In this document: positions 40,741-52,430 of the stretch, piece after piece
Numbering within the stretch: position 1 is the first letter of the stretch
Layout: every line of letters begins with the position of its first letter
Origin: Bathymodiolus brooksi
Taxonomy: Eukaryota; Mollusca; Bivalvia; Mytilida; Modiolidae
Direction: 5' to 3'
NCBI GenBank assembly: GCA_963680875.1
Contig: OY804589.1
Span: 25,532,353-25,596,352, forward strand
DNA: 64,000 bases
Program-made: the position numbers and the translations under genes
The notes under the pieces: generated by a model
Database searches by the model: none
What the model was told of the DNA's origin: nothing
The model's input: only the letters and a program-made list of their open reading frames with translations

Positions 40741-41530
40741 ATGGGCACAATGGACAGTTGCCCGGTGGTCCCACAAGCAAATGAACCCCATGCTAATCTA
40801 TGTATGTTGTATACGGCATAATTTTTTATTTTTAAACACTGATTTTGTTGGAAGTATCAATACAAGAAATATATGTTTAATTTTATCGACCATTTATAAT
40901 TTTATTTCTGTGAGTGTTTGTATAGATATGGGCCTCAGTGCACTGCTTTGACCGGGGCCTATATATTGCTGACAAGACGGCCCTGACCGTACGTCATTCA
41001 TCATTTACACTTCATGAATATATATCGACTGTACATAGCATGGTATAGGCCAATATTGCTTATGTATGTTGGTTGCATTAATTGATATTTTCGTAATAAA
41101 ACTCTTTTCTTATGACTTAAAAGACCATACTTTCAGTTTACAGACACCGGCGTCTACCCTTTAGGCTTTATAATGGTTGATACCACCCGCGTACTAATAC
41201 TAGTTAGTCTTCAATGTTGGCACTGTCCCTAGTCCAACAATAAAAGATTCCATACTTTTTTCTCATACTTTTCTATTCTACTTCATTTAACTTTCCAATG
41301 GATGTCATAGGGGATATCATTTAATTTCAAATACTAATTTCCTCTCTATAGGCCATGCCGACTCATATTATTTTGTGATATTCAACTTTCACTCAAATAT
41401 ATACACACTGGCCAGACAGAAATGCTGTGCTCGCATCTAGGCAATGCCTACTCCATATTACACATTTGATTATTTCTGTACTGTGTGTTCGCATCGGCGA
41501 AACAATTTCCGGAACAATGACTTTAGCGTG
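40741..41530. other. Non-coding stretch
   Basis: No gene or repeat recognised. Part of a 104-codon plus-strand ORF (40637-40951) overlaps the retro-like tail and its boundary and lacks any protein-like motif. Confidence 0.5.
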
Positions 41531-41609
41531 ACGTTACCCGGACGTTGTTAAGGAACATACGTCATTGCGTTACTCTTGACTTGTTGTCAGTTGTTATTCA
41601 ATCGATAGA
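41531..41609 (+). repeat. Single-copy relative of the satellite insert
   Basis: About 79 bp, beginning ACGTTACCCGGACGTTGTTA, match the reverse complement of each 411-bp satellite insert (for example around 674-752) with about two or three differences. Similarity stops at both ends. It therefore lies in inverted orientation about 4 kb beyond the array edge. Confidence 0.9.
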
Positions 41610-42328
41610 CCTTTTTATTCTTAAAAACATGGGCGCGGCCATTATCGACTTTCGAGTGTGTCCGCCATTAGTAAAGTGTAAAAATCTTATGTTCTCGGGG
41701 TTTATCGATACGCTAATGTATGGTTTCTCTAGTACAGGTGTCACAATATACTGTTATTTCGGCTTGAAATTCAATGATAACACCTGCTGTGAAGTGATTT
41801 GTATACGGAGATATAATGCCAATGATATAATGACAACAATACTGTTGGGATTATGGTGTTTAACGCCATTTTCAACAATATTTCAGTTATATCAAGACGA
41901 CCAGTTTTATTAATGGAAGAAACTGGAGAACCCAAGGAAAGCCACCGATCTGTCGCAAGTCACTGACACTGACAAACCTAATATCACATAAAGTTGTTTC
42001 GTGTATACCTCGCCACAATAGGCTCGTCGCTGAAAGGTCGGTCGGTCAAAGATATCAATCCTGACATGACCCAAACGGGATGTCGCTATACTTTAACCCT
42101 TTCAGTGCCAGATTCAAAATTATAACGTTTGCAACGTTGCCGAATTATACCACGTCATAAGACGTCTCTGCGCCAAATAAATTAAATCGTTCTGTCGTCG
42201 CACAATTCATACTCTTCGATTTTCGGTTTTCATCAAGTGCATGTATTCACCTGAATAATATTTGCGTTATACTTAAACGATCTACGATTAATTTACTATA
42301 GAATGTAGAGGGAGTATTAGGGTAAGTA
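41610..42328. other. Non-coding stretch
   Basis: No recognised gene. A 122-codon plus-strand ORF (41545-41913) starts inside the insert-like segment and continues to the right; it shows no recognisable domain and is left uncalled. Confidence 0.5.
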
Positions 42329-42732
42329 CAGCCCGTGAACATAAGTATTCGTCACCTTCGATTTTTTACTGTATACATGTATTTCATATAAAACCACATT
42401 TTTTTCAAAAAATTTTTTTTATCTGATAGTAATTTTTGTCTGCATGGTTTTTGTTTTCTAGTGAACAAATGTTGATTTTTCCGATTTTATTTTTGTTAAA
42501 ATATATAGTAAATTTTACGTCAGAAAAAAAAATGTCTTTAAATCATAAGAAAATAAAGGCAATCTAACGGAAAATCATGCTGAAATAAACATAATCTTTA
42601 AATATTTCTGGTGCAAAAATGATCAAAATCCGTTTAGAAATGACTTTACAATAATTTTTTTGAAAAAATGTGGTTTTATATGAAATATATAGCGTAAAAT
42701 CGAGGGTGACGAATACTTATGTCCATGGACTG
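42329..42732. mobile_element. Tc1/mariner-type MITE, 404 bp
   Basis: Terminal inverted repeats of about 87 bp: the left begins CAGCCCGTGAACATAAGTAT and the right, read inward, CAGTCCATGGACATAAGTAT. Both continue TCGTCACC and share TTTCATATAAAACCACATTT. TA dinucleotides at 42327-42328 and 42733-42734 fit the TA target duplication of Tc1/mariner elements. The centre is AT-rich and has no transposase, so it is non-autonomous. The minus-strand ORF at 42623-42838 is a by-product of the right arm. Confidence 0.85.
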
Positions 42733-43013
42733 TACATATACATAAGCAGCTAGTTTGAGGTGAAATGGACTTTGAGCTATGCAATAAAAGGTTGCTCGAT
42801 CCGTTAAAGCACAAAGTTATAGTTGACGAAAACTTCATTTGAAATTTTAAAAGTTTTTTAATGAATTACTTTATAAAAAAAATCGTAATGCTAATGATTG
42901 AGTCAGTTGCATGTACATAATTTAAATTGATAAAACATATTTTTAGCACATTGTGTATTTAAATGTCACAATCATCCGTAGGGTACAGTTGAACGTTGCC
43001 GTTAATACGTATA

Positions 43014-43071
43014 GGAGAATGTCCGAGTAACTCTCCATTCATTAAAAATAATGGAGCCGAGGACATTCTCC
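43014..43071. repeat. Two-step foldback (hairpin) sequence
   Basis: Outer arms GGAGAATGTCC and GGACATTCTCC are perfectly complementary (11 bp). Nested inside are CTCCATT and AATGGAG (7 bp). A related small hairpin, CTCTCCATTCCTTAAAAATA with its partner, lies at 43174-43202. Confidence 0.8.
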
Positions 43072-43202
43072 AACTTTAAATCCACCCATTGTACTTTATT
43101 AATTTTATTAATTATTAATCTTGTAACAAAAAAAAGCCCGTGCATAGTATCTAAAGAACAAAGAGAACAATAACTCTCCATTCCTTAAAAATAATGGTGA
43201 GT

Positions 43203-46200
43203 TTTGACAATTGATTTACATAACAGGTGGATTTTAAATGTAGCTCATTCTTCCTGTCCTGCATGCAATTTGCGGAAACAATCACCAACCCATAGGCCAA
43301 CGACACAGGTAGAACACCAAGTACTTATTCTACTTTTCAAAAAAGTGTTGTTCCTGTCTGTACACACAGCACATTACCGCCTCCTTCCCTCGGGGATGAT
43401 GTCTATGTAGTGGTGCTGGTTATGGTGTGCTACTGGTAAATGGATGATGGATGATTTGGTTAGGGTGGAGGTGGGGTGGGTGTGTTTTGATGTATTGTTC
43501 TTCATTTCGGAATTTCACTTTTTGTTTTTATTGATTTTTATTTTATTTTCGCGTGCTTGTCTATATATGTGTAATTGGTGTTTTCCTTTACGGTGTTTGT
43601 TTCAATGTTCGTATTTATTTCGTTTTTATTCCCTTTTTGTATTTATTAATATTGTTTATGTTATGTGACTGTACTTTATCAATTTTTCTTTGAAAGTATA
43701 TGTTGCTCTAAAACGAGATTATCATATTCTATTTGTTTATTGATTCGCAGTCATGTTAAGGCAGTCCACAATAGAAAATCCATTAAAAAAAACGTGTTTT
43801 TCCTTTTCGGTTCAATACACGTGAAAATGCATTAATTTTACTCATTTAAACCATAAACCAATAAACATTATGTATGATCTACTCAAAATGAAAAAAAATA
43901 TTATCAATCACAGAGGTCACGTGATCACATTAAAGAGAAAGTAGCATCGTGACCACTAAAACCGAACAGAACAACGGCATACGCATGTTCCATAGAAGTA
44001 ATGAAGAAACCGGCGGATTCGGGATATCCTATTCTTCAAGCAAAATGCGTGGCAAAGTGTTGAATTTCATTTAATTAAATGTGCGAATAGATTGAAAGGC
44101 CAAATATGCAAGAAACCCCCCTTTTTCCGAGTTCTATGGGGTTTTTCTTGCTACGTTCAATCCCTGTATTCTTTGCCATATGAAAATATCGTACCTAATG
44201 ATCAAGTCTGTTGACTGTTAAAATTTTTCCAAGATCAGTCTTCGGGATGCCGTTGTTCTATTGCATTTTTTAAAATTTAATAAACAAATGCTAAAAAAAC
44301 GATCATTTTAAAACACTTTAAGGACGTAAGGTTTTTGTACAAACTCCGGACAGTTTTCGTATCCGCTACCGAACATGGTTCATCCGCTGGATACAATCAC
44401 TTGGCCAAAATTTTCCTGATTTCGTAGGGATTAATACACCAGAATAGTAGATTGTATTTGAAAATGTTTTACATCTTATGATGTTAAAAAATTATGATTA
44501 AATATGTATTTAACTTAAAACCCATGTTTTGTCCTGGGTTTGTTCAACAGCAGGTCAATATGTATAGGGATTAATTTTAAAGTAGTGATTTGTCCTCCGA
44601 TTCCCACCTGGAACTGGAAGACATCATCGGTTCAAAGTTCCCAGACATAAAAGCAAAGATACACCAAATCCAAGCCTTACAATATTTAACAGATTTAACC
44701 AATTCGATGTGGTACTAAATTTACCAGTGGGGTATGGGAAAAGCCTGGTTTACCAGGTATTTCCCTTCATTCATGAGGTGGTAAAGAAGGAAAAGGCTTG
44801 TTCCCTTGTAACAGGTTATGGAAACGATTATCTCCCTTGGCTATATACTCTGCCATTACAACCAAAAGGGGGGTGCTAATGTGTGTATCGTGTTAGGTAA
44901 ATGAGTTTGCCAGACATTTATTTATGGATATATTGTGACAAAATATGGATGTATTTGTTTGAAATATATATTTCCCAAGGAGGTTTGTGTTATTTTACAT
45001 TCAACATACGTCTTCTTGTAATTTTTTTTAGGTGTGAAGTAAAATGTAATCAAATTTTGGGTCAAATGTTACCAGCGAGCTGCTGGTGAGATCAGAATCA
45101 GAAAGATTTTTAGTTTGACAAATTTTTCTGAATGGTTTTTTGTTCTTTTGTATGGTATTTTTACCTTAATAATTATATATAAAAACAGAAAATATTGGTT
45201 ATATATTTTTATAAAATAAATTAATTAAAAAAAACCACGTGTTTTCTTAGAATATGGTAAATCCGAGGATTTATGATATGCAAAGCAGATGTTTGTTTAC
45301 AAACAATAATTATATATATAAGTGTATTTTGTAAACAACTAATGGTACGTAGATACATTGTATCTAACATAGTTAACACTTAATCCAAATTTTATTTAGC
45401 ATATGCATTTTGATTATTTTATTTTATGAATATAAATTGTTATTAAATACAGAGGATCTATTTAGATCATAGATGGGCTTCATACTCCTACAGGAGTACA
45501 GACAGTATTGTAAAATATTTATTTCATTTTATTTTTTAATCACTATTGGTTCAATTTTTTTTTACAAAAAGTTTTTCAGTAGTAATTTTATAATACTATA
45601 CAGTACTATGATTATCTCCCTTTATTTATATTCCTTAAAAAGCATTTTCCCCAATAATTACTGTTGATTCAACTTTTTGCATTTAATTGTTATATTTTGA
45701 AATTGTTATCAATATTAAACAATATTTTTTTTTTTATGTTCATATTTATATGAATATTATAGTTGCAATTATTTAAATTAAATATACCTACCTTGAAGGA
45801 CTTTCGATTTATTTATATACTCAACGCCCACTTTCTTATAAATATATTGCCGAATTTCCTTCGATATTTACTGTATATTACAATTATACTTCAGTATTTT
45901 CCGATTTATTTTGGTCAATTCTAATACGTCAAAAAATTATCCAATGAAAAGTTTCTCGATATACGAGAATGGTTTTAACTACTCTATACATTCATTAAAG
46001 AAATAAATTTATAATCGATTTTTAGAACTAGAAGGGTGTTAAATAACATCTTGTCTATCTTTTTTTTTATGAAGAATATTGCAATGATTCCCATAATTAA
46101 TTGTCAAAGTGACCAACCCCTCATCATTTTATAGGCAAACACGATGTAGACTAATTAGACACACCCCTATAAACCAACCATCAATCCTAATGAAATTTGG

Positions 46201-46260
46201 TACAGATCATGAGATGTTGATATCAATTAATTTGCAAACACCCCAAAATATAGCTTAGTA
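43203..46260. other. Non-coding stretch
   Basis: AT-rich DNA with many stops in all frames. Short ORFs at 43204, 43444, 44901 and 45473 (+) show no domain and low-complexity composition. Upstream exons of the RecQ-like gene (Walker A, motif Ia) were looked for here and not found. Confidence 0.5.
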
Positions 46261-46261
46261 T

Positions 46262-46470
46262 AACCAAAACTGTGTCTAGGAGTTTTAGTGGTGGAAGAAG
46301 CTGGAGAGAACCACTGACCATGGGCAAGCAACTGCCAAGAATTGGTAAACTTTATCACTTGCGGCTGTGAGTTGAGTGCACCCTTTTTGTAATTTACAAA
46401 GCCGGGCGTGCACCCATGCTGTATTGGTGATAGACTTGTACGAGTTGTTAGGTAATCCAACGGTTCATTC
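46262..46470 (-). mobile_element. SINE-like repeat, minus strand
   Basis: The minus strand contains CCATGGTCAGTGGTTCTCTC followed by a CTTCTTCCACCACTAAAAC stretch. I recall similar blocks (GGTGGTTTTCTCCGGG, then TTCCTCCACC, then AAAAC) as common in repeats of marine invertebrates; this is memory and unverified. A 120-codon minus-strand ORF across it (46227-46589) is probably an artefact of the repeat. Confidence 0.45.
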
Positions 46471-46525
46471 CACCTAATCCCACTTTTTAAAAATTCATTA
46501 AAGAAATCTAAAATTTCAAGTGGGA
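46435..46525 (+). repeat. Inverted-repeat partner, left
   Basis: Contains CCTAATCCCACTTTTTAAAA on the plus strand. The same sequence occurs on the minus strand near 47290-47310. Flanking bases are also similar (GTTAGGTA upstream and a GTGGGAATAG block downstream in both), so these look like two oppositely oriented copies of one repeat about 0.7 kb apart. Confidence 0.6.
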
Positions 46526-47234
46526 ATAGTGTACTTTTTGTATAAACAAGTGCAAACATTGGGATTAGGGTGTATAAACAAAAACTCATTAACTTCAGGC
46601 AAACTTGTGTGTGTCTGACTGCTTAGAGAATAGAGAACTAAAATACAGTAAATTATATTTTTTATTCTACTCCAACAATACATTCATATTTCAGCATCTA
46701 TAAAACTTATTGTTTAATTTATAAATTACATGAAATAATAAACAAATATGGTTCCAATCACAATTTCATCAATTTCATTCAAAACATAATTTGAACATCA
46801 AGTACTACATAAATATTCATTCCACAAAATGTTCTTAGTCTCAATTTGAAATCTTATATTACTAGTTCTTACTTTACAAATATAGTTTCTATGGATAGCA
46901 TTCAATCCCAAAAGATAATTCTCCAATTTGAACTCGGTTTTGAATCCTGAATAATATTCCACTCTTGAAGAATTGCAGACCAGTGTCTTGCACATTTCGC
47001 ATTCTTATGATGCATGTTTTTTTTTAAAGGTACAAATATTTAATTAAAAAAATATTTTACAATTTATTTCATACTTTATTTCAATCCAATCCATATGAAA
47101 CATGTTTCATTCCAATTTCTAATTTATTTTTATTAATAAATATAGGCTTTTTCTGCAATATTTGACATAAAATACAGGTAATAAGTAATTAGATACTAAT
47201 TGCAAAAACAACAAATTAACTGTAACAACATCTA

Positions 47235-47365
47235 TTGTTATTTGTACATTGTAAGTGGGAATAGATGGAATAGGTACATTTTTTGTATTTTTAAAAAGTG
47301 GGATTAGGTAGAAGACACCAATCGAACTACCTAACTTATTGAGCCACCCGGGCCCTTACCCATTT
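47235..47365 (-). mobile_element. Inverted-repeat partner, right, with tRNA-like head
   Basis: Minus strand begins GGGCCCGGGTGGCTCAATAA and continues with GTTCGATTGG. GTGGCTCAATAAGTTAGG resembles a pol III A box and GTTCGATTGG a B box, as in tRNA-derived SINEs. The downstream part is shared with 46435-46525. Not a functional tRNA gene: no acceptor stem was found. Confidence 0.45.
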
Positions 47366-47972
47366 AGTAAAGAGAAACATAATATTTAAATCTGTTTTGA
47401 AAATGATGAAAATTTGATCTAAATATATTTTTTTATTTTTGTCAAGAATCTGTGAAAACTAATAGAAGTTATTGCATGTCATATTTATCCCAGTACACAG
47501 ATATGTTTTTACAGAATTATGTCCTTATGGTCAATCAGGATAGACAACTACTATGTTTGTTCTCACAATAACCCAAATCTGGTTATTTTCTTTTATATCT
47601 TATTATATATACATGTATATACTATGTATTTTAATAGATGTATTCCAGCCTGTAGAGTCAACATGAATGGTTTAGTGAAATGCAATATGTGTATTGATCA
47701 GTGTACATGCAGCATTCAAAATGTTATTGATGGAAATTTCTGTGTAGTATTTTGTCATCCAGAGTCACTGTTTTCGTCGGAGAAAGGAAGAATTTTAATT
47801 AACAGTTTTTCCTTTTCAAATCTTGTAAAAGGGGTGTTCATTGATGAGTGCCATGTATTTGATAAGTGGTTAGTACAATTGAATTCAATGCTTCATTTAC
47901 AAAATTAGGTACTGTTTCTATATTTAAGGAATATAGGTTTTGTATTTGAAAAGTTGTGGGTATCCGTGTCAT

Positions 47973-48068
47973 TTGGGGATTTGACAGTGGGAAATGCAGT
48001 TTTACTGGAGCAGAGCCTGCAAAACAATGTCACAAGTAAAATTGCATTTACCACTGTCAAATCCCCAA
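47973..48068 (+). repeat. 96-bp near-perfect hairpin in helicase intron
   Basis: Arms 47973-48006 and 48035-48068 are 34 nt each and match at 32 positions. They begin TTGGGGATTTGACAGTGG and its complement; the loop is 28 nt. It lies about 100 bp into the intron of the helicase gene. It may be a tiny foldback transposon or a transcribed hairpin. The minus-strand ORF at 47905-48096 is an accident of this palindrome. Confidence 0.85.
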
Positions 48069-49772
48069 TTGATGCATGTAACTCTTCAAATAACAATACC
48101 GTTATCAGTCATGAGTAAGACATGTTCCGTTTAGAAAATGATGACTTTTTATTAAATATTATTTTCTGTTTTAACATAATCTGACTTGTAGTAATGACAA
48201 TATGATTATGTCTGGTGGATTATCTTCAAGTTCAAAAGCCATGCAATCCAATTTATAGACGACACACCCATACACACTTTCATAATTGAGAAAATGATCC
48301 ATTAAACATTGGATTTGTGATTATAAAACAAGTCAAAGTTGAACATTTTCTGACATGCACTTGTCTTGCCCATGATTACTTATCATTCTAATGCAATACA
48401 AAATTCAAAGTAGGACCCTTAGTTATGACATGTCAACTGTGTATTTGAAGGTAAGCAGTAGTCAATCATGAAAATTCATATAATTTGATATAACAGTTGC
48501 ATTAGAATAAAATGTTTATTATTTTGTATTCTCAGTGTAATATATTCAACACTAACTATCAGGGTATATTGGGTTAATTTGGATAAAAAAAAGAATATAA
48601 CACCTGAAATGTTTTGCTCAATATGAACCTTATATTGCATCTTGCACCTAAAGCAAAACTTCTTTCCATATTCACCTTTGATGTGATATTGCTCTGAGAA
48701 GTAAATTCCTGCCTGATACATGTACATATGGCTGTATTAGTTATAATTAACATCTGTCTGTGATGTAAGTTAGTAATAAAGGATGTTCTAATGAGCATGA
48801 TATTACTTTTCATAATAGCTGTTATATGTTGAATATATGTATGGAATTGTTGTAAAACATTAAAACAAGTCATGTTTCCTTCATGTAGTGTTTTATATCT
48901 GAATTACATTTGTGAATACAACTTTTTTCACAAGAACTGTTTCTGTTCTTTTACCTTTTTTTTCAGCTAGTGCACTTTGTATTACCTCCTTGAACTGTTA
49001 CTTTTTGATGTGGTATGCTTTTGCAATGAATGGTATATCTATTAAAAAGTTCTGTTTGAGGGAGAAAAAACAACTGTTTTGTGTGTAAATTGCTGAAGTA
49101 TTCAAATTCACTATTTTAAACTTTTATTAATTATTCTTTTGTTGAGATTTTTTTTCAGATTCTATCTAAAGAAAAAAAATACTAAACATGATGGTTGGTG
49201 TAGAATGAGAGAGAAAAAAGAATTCAGATAAGAAAGCAAATGTTCAGGGTTTATTGATGATAATGCATATTATTAATTATAGAAATTATACAATTTGTGA
49301 CAGTTAATATATACAATAACAAGTGATAAATTCCATCATAATACGGCAAACCAGGTTTTCTTGTTTAACTTGATTACAGATATGATATTAAAAACGTTAG
49401 CAATTTTATTCAAATATGAAAAGAAAAATACCACTTATTTTAAAATTAAATGCATATAGTCAATTTACAAAGTAAAATTACATACATTTCAAGAATATTA
49501 ACAGATGTATATTATATGTATAAATCTAGCAGTTTTAATAATCGAATATAAATGAACAATATTTGATTTTCAAAAAGAACATAATTATGACATAATATTA
49601 ATTTCATTTGTTTTCATTATAATTACATAGTATATCTATAAATCATGCTGTTGATTATATAACCCTTCATCTGATTCCAACTTATTCAATTTTAAACATT
49701 GACAAAGAATGTGTGCATTAAAAAAAATGCAATTGATAAATACTTCAATTGTAAATTTTTATACCTTTTCAG
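48069..49772. other. Helicase intron, no other gene seen
   Basis: AT-rich intron body ending in the acceptor ATACCTTTTCAG. ORFs at 48476-48873 (-) lack motifs. Nothing else recognised. Confidence 0.6.
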
Positions 49773-51994
49773 GCACACAGATTTCCGGCCAGATTATAAC
49801 AAGCTAAAAGAGTTGCCAGCTATATTCGAACAAGCCAGATTTGTTGCAATGAGTGGCACCTTGACAAAGGACCAGGTAAAAACCTTACCTGAGAAACTAG
49901 GATTAAAATCTCCCAAGTTAATTAGTATTAATCCAGACAGACCGAACATATTTTTAGAAAAAAAAAAGAAAGTTAAATCGAATGATGTAATGTTTGTATA
50001 TGAAGATGTGTTTAAGCAGGAATGCTTAGATTTGAAATCAAATCCTGAAAATTACCCGGCGACAATAATGTATATTCCTATGTTTTATATGAGCTGTGCA
50101 ATAATGATTTCGAGATCTTTATTTGGTGAACAACAAATTACTGAATCCTGTTATTCAGCAGTATATGCTAATCAGGATGATGATGTTATGAAGGCTACAT
50201 TAGCTGATTTAAATAGAGATTCCCCAAAAATAAGGCTTGTTTTGTCTACTTCAGTGTCTGGAATGGGTTTTGACCCACCATCAGTAACCCGTGTTGTGCA
50301 TGTTTGTCCACCTCGTTCACTTTCCCAATACTTGGAAGACGTGGACAAGCATCCACAGCTATATTATACCACAGTAAACGAGATATTGCAAGTAATTTAC
50401 CTGGAATGTCTGATGATATAAGGGATTATTGTAATGATGATGGCTGTTTGCGAAAAAAATTACTTGCAGTATTTGGTTTTTCTGTAGATAATTCTACTAT
50501 TGGTTGTAATTGTTGTTCTTTTTGTAAAGAACAATGTTCTTGTCAACTGTGTGCTGTAGAATTTGATAATACCCTTGCACAGTTAAAACTATAAACAACA
50601 TGTTACAGTCGGGAAGCCAACGTCAGCTTCCGTAACTCCTCCCATAAGGCTAAAAACATTTACGCAAGGGCAGATAATAATAACCCACCAGGTGTCGCCC
50701 ATAATCGTAATAGGTATTGACGTTTGTTTACCATGACGATTACAGAATAAACCTTATATGAGAGATAAATATAAATAAATACATTCCCAAAAAACGTGAA
50801 TTATCATGGTTAAATATATAAGTTGCAGAAAAAACCCCAAGAAAGTGTTTATTAGACATAATATCGGTATAAAACAAGGTATTTCCCGAGGTATTTGTTT
50901 TGTTGTTGTAGCTAAGAATATATGGCGGGAAATTCTCGAGGCTAAGAATAACTGACACAAACGCATCCCATTGGTTGTCAGTAAAAACTATGGTCAAAAA
51001 TAGGTTTACCCATCATTCAAATGTGTAACGAAATATAAAAATAGCCATCATTCCGCCTTTAATTTGCAAAACGAGCTTTGTAACTTAGGACGCTGTCAGC
51101 CGCCATTTTTGATAAAGAAGACGCTGAATAAATAAATAAATAAGTTTTATCTAAAGTCGGAATGGTTAAAAACAACAAGCATACAAATATAAGCTCTAAT
51201 GAGCTTTTGACCGACATACAACATAAATAACAATAATTAAGGCATGCAAAAATAAATTAATAAAAAACAAAGAAAAACACAGACATGTAAGTTGGTAAGA
51301 AATCTGAAATAACTAAAACATGAAATTAAAAGCAATTTAAAAGCAGATATTATAGCTGAACAGAATTAAAAATAATAGGCTTACATGAAAGCTAAGCATA
51401 ACTAAAACTAAAACTACACAATATTCAATAATAAAACTAAGTACAACATATAAAGTATAAATGTTTGGATAAATGACAAATAAATATTTCAAGAATGAAT
51501 TAAATTTCTGTAAAGAATTTGGCTCAGAAGATAAATTATATTGTAACACATTTTCTAAGTCAGAAAGTGGAGCTGAAACAAGATCTCAAACTTTTCAATT
51601 TCTTTTAGATATTTTGAACCAGAACCAAGTTGTTGAACAAGTTTCTACAGACATTTAGACCTGTATACACTCCAACATGTTGTTGAATTTGTTATTCATG
51701 CTTTTTTTTTTAGATGAAAAGGTACTTCTGTTGCCTGTTGTTTATGAGAAATATAATTATCTTTTATTATCTATGAATTTTAATGCCGAATTTTATAAAT
51801 TTTATTTTACAGAAAAGAATTTTTCAAATTTGCCCTTTTATTAACTTTTTCCAGTCATTGGATCAAATAAAATAGTTGTTTAACTTCAATTTTAAACAAT
51901 ATTTACCAATACTTGCTTATTTTGCCAACAGAAAACATATTCATTCTAGTCATTTTATTTACTTAGTGGAATTTGGAAATCTGGTTTGTCATTT

Positions 51995-52125
51995 CATGTG
52001 AATGCAAGTCCTTCTGTATGTGTCTTAAAATTATGTGAATGGTAGTCATTCAATATGTGTCTTTTATGTGAATGCTAGTCAGTTTGTGTGTGTCTTTTAT
52101 GTGAATGCTAGTCGTTCTGTTTGTG
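51995..52125. repeat. Short tandem repeat, about 39-bp period
   Basis: Three to four imperfect copies of a unit with ATGTGAATGCTAGTC followed by a TGTGTCTT block, inside the 2981-bp element. Confidence 0.7.
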
Positions 52126-52430
52126 AATGTCATGGGGAAAAAAATATTGCAACCTATAAGTACCTATATTTTTAAATGCTGGTAATTTTGTGAATGTCCT
52201 GGAGAAAGAATTATTGCAAACTAAGTATCCATATTTGTAAATGCTGGTCATTTTGTGAATATCCTGGAGAAAGAATTATTGCAACCTATGTACTCAGTCA
52301 TATTTGTAAATGCTGGTCATTTCATCTTGTGAAGTCATGGGGAAATAATTATTGCAACATAAGTACCCATATTTGTAAATGCTGGTCATTTTGTGAATGT
52401 CAAGGGGAAAGAATTATTACAACTTAACCA
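52118..52430. repeat. 65-69-bp tandem repeat, about 4.7 copies
   Basis: The unit contains AAATGCTGGTCATTTTGTGA and GAAAGAATTATTGCAA; AAATGCTGG recurs at 52174, 52239, 52308 and 52377. The 77-codon ORF at 52194-52427 is only a reading of this repeat (CKCWSF recurs). Confidence 0.85.

Larger units (their letters stand above)
47638..50594 (+). pseudogene. RecQ-type DNA helicase, 5'-truncated and frameshifted
   Basis: Exon 47638-47868 carries FCHPESLFSS and motif II as FIDECHVFDKW. Its donor (TG|GTTAGT) joins exon 49773-50594 (acceptor CCTTTTCAG) so that TGG is rebuilt and the frame continues HTDFRPDYNKLKELP. Then follow motif III (FVAMSGTLTKDQV), NPDRPNIF, and motif V in LSTSVSGMGFDPP. Near 50332-50346 the frame changes from SQYLED to GRRGQASTAILYHSK; a deletion (one 19-bp loss would suffice) removed the QxxGRAGR core of motif VI. 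The C-terminus has the RecQ zinc-binding pattern CNCCSFCKEQCSCQLC. RecQ proteins are ATP-driven 3'-5' helicases. Exons for Walker A and motif Ia are not found, so both ATP-binding and arginine-finger regions are missing. The stop at 50592-50594 lies 11 bp before a transposon end. Family call is firm; the loss could partly be an assembly error. Confidence 0.85.

Noticed and set aside
40637..40951. 104-codon plus-strand ORF
   Set aside because: It crosses a 34-bp duplication and a retroelement-like tail and has no protein motif.
42623..42838. 71-codon minus-strand ORF
   Set aside because: It is a reading of the right arm of the Tc1-type MITE plus flank.
45240..45290. Possible Walker A (YGKSED) for the helicase
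   Set aside because: The frame closes within a few codons, lacks the expected residues before GKS and has no splice sites nearby.
46227..46589. 120-codon minus-strand ORF
   Set aside because: It coincides with a SINE-like repeat and shows no domain.
52194..52427. 77-codon ORF with repeated CKCWSF
   Set aside because: It is a translation of a 65-69-bp minisatellite inside the transposon.
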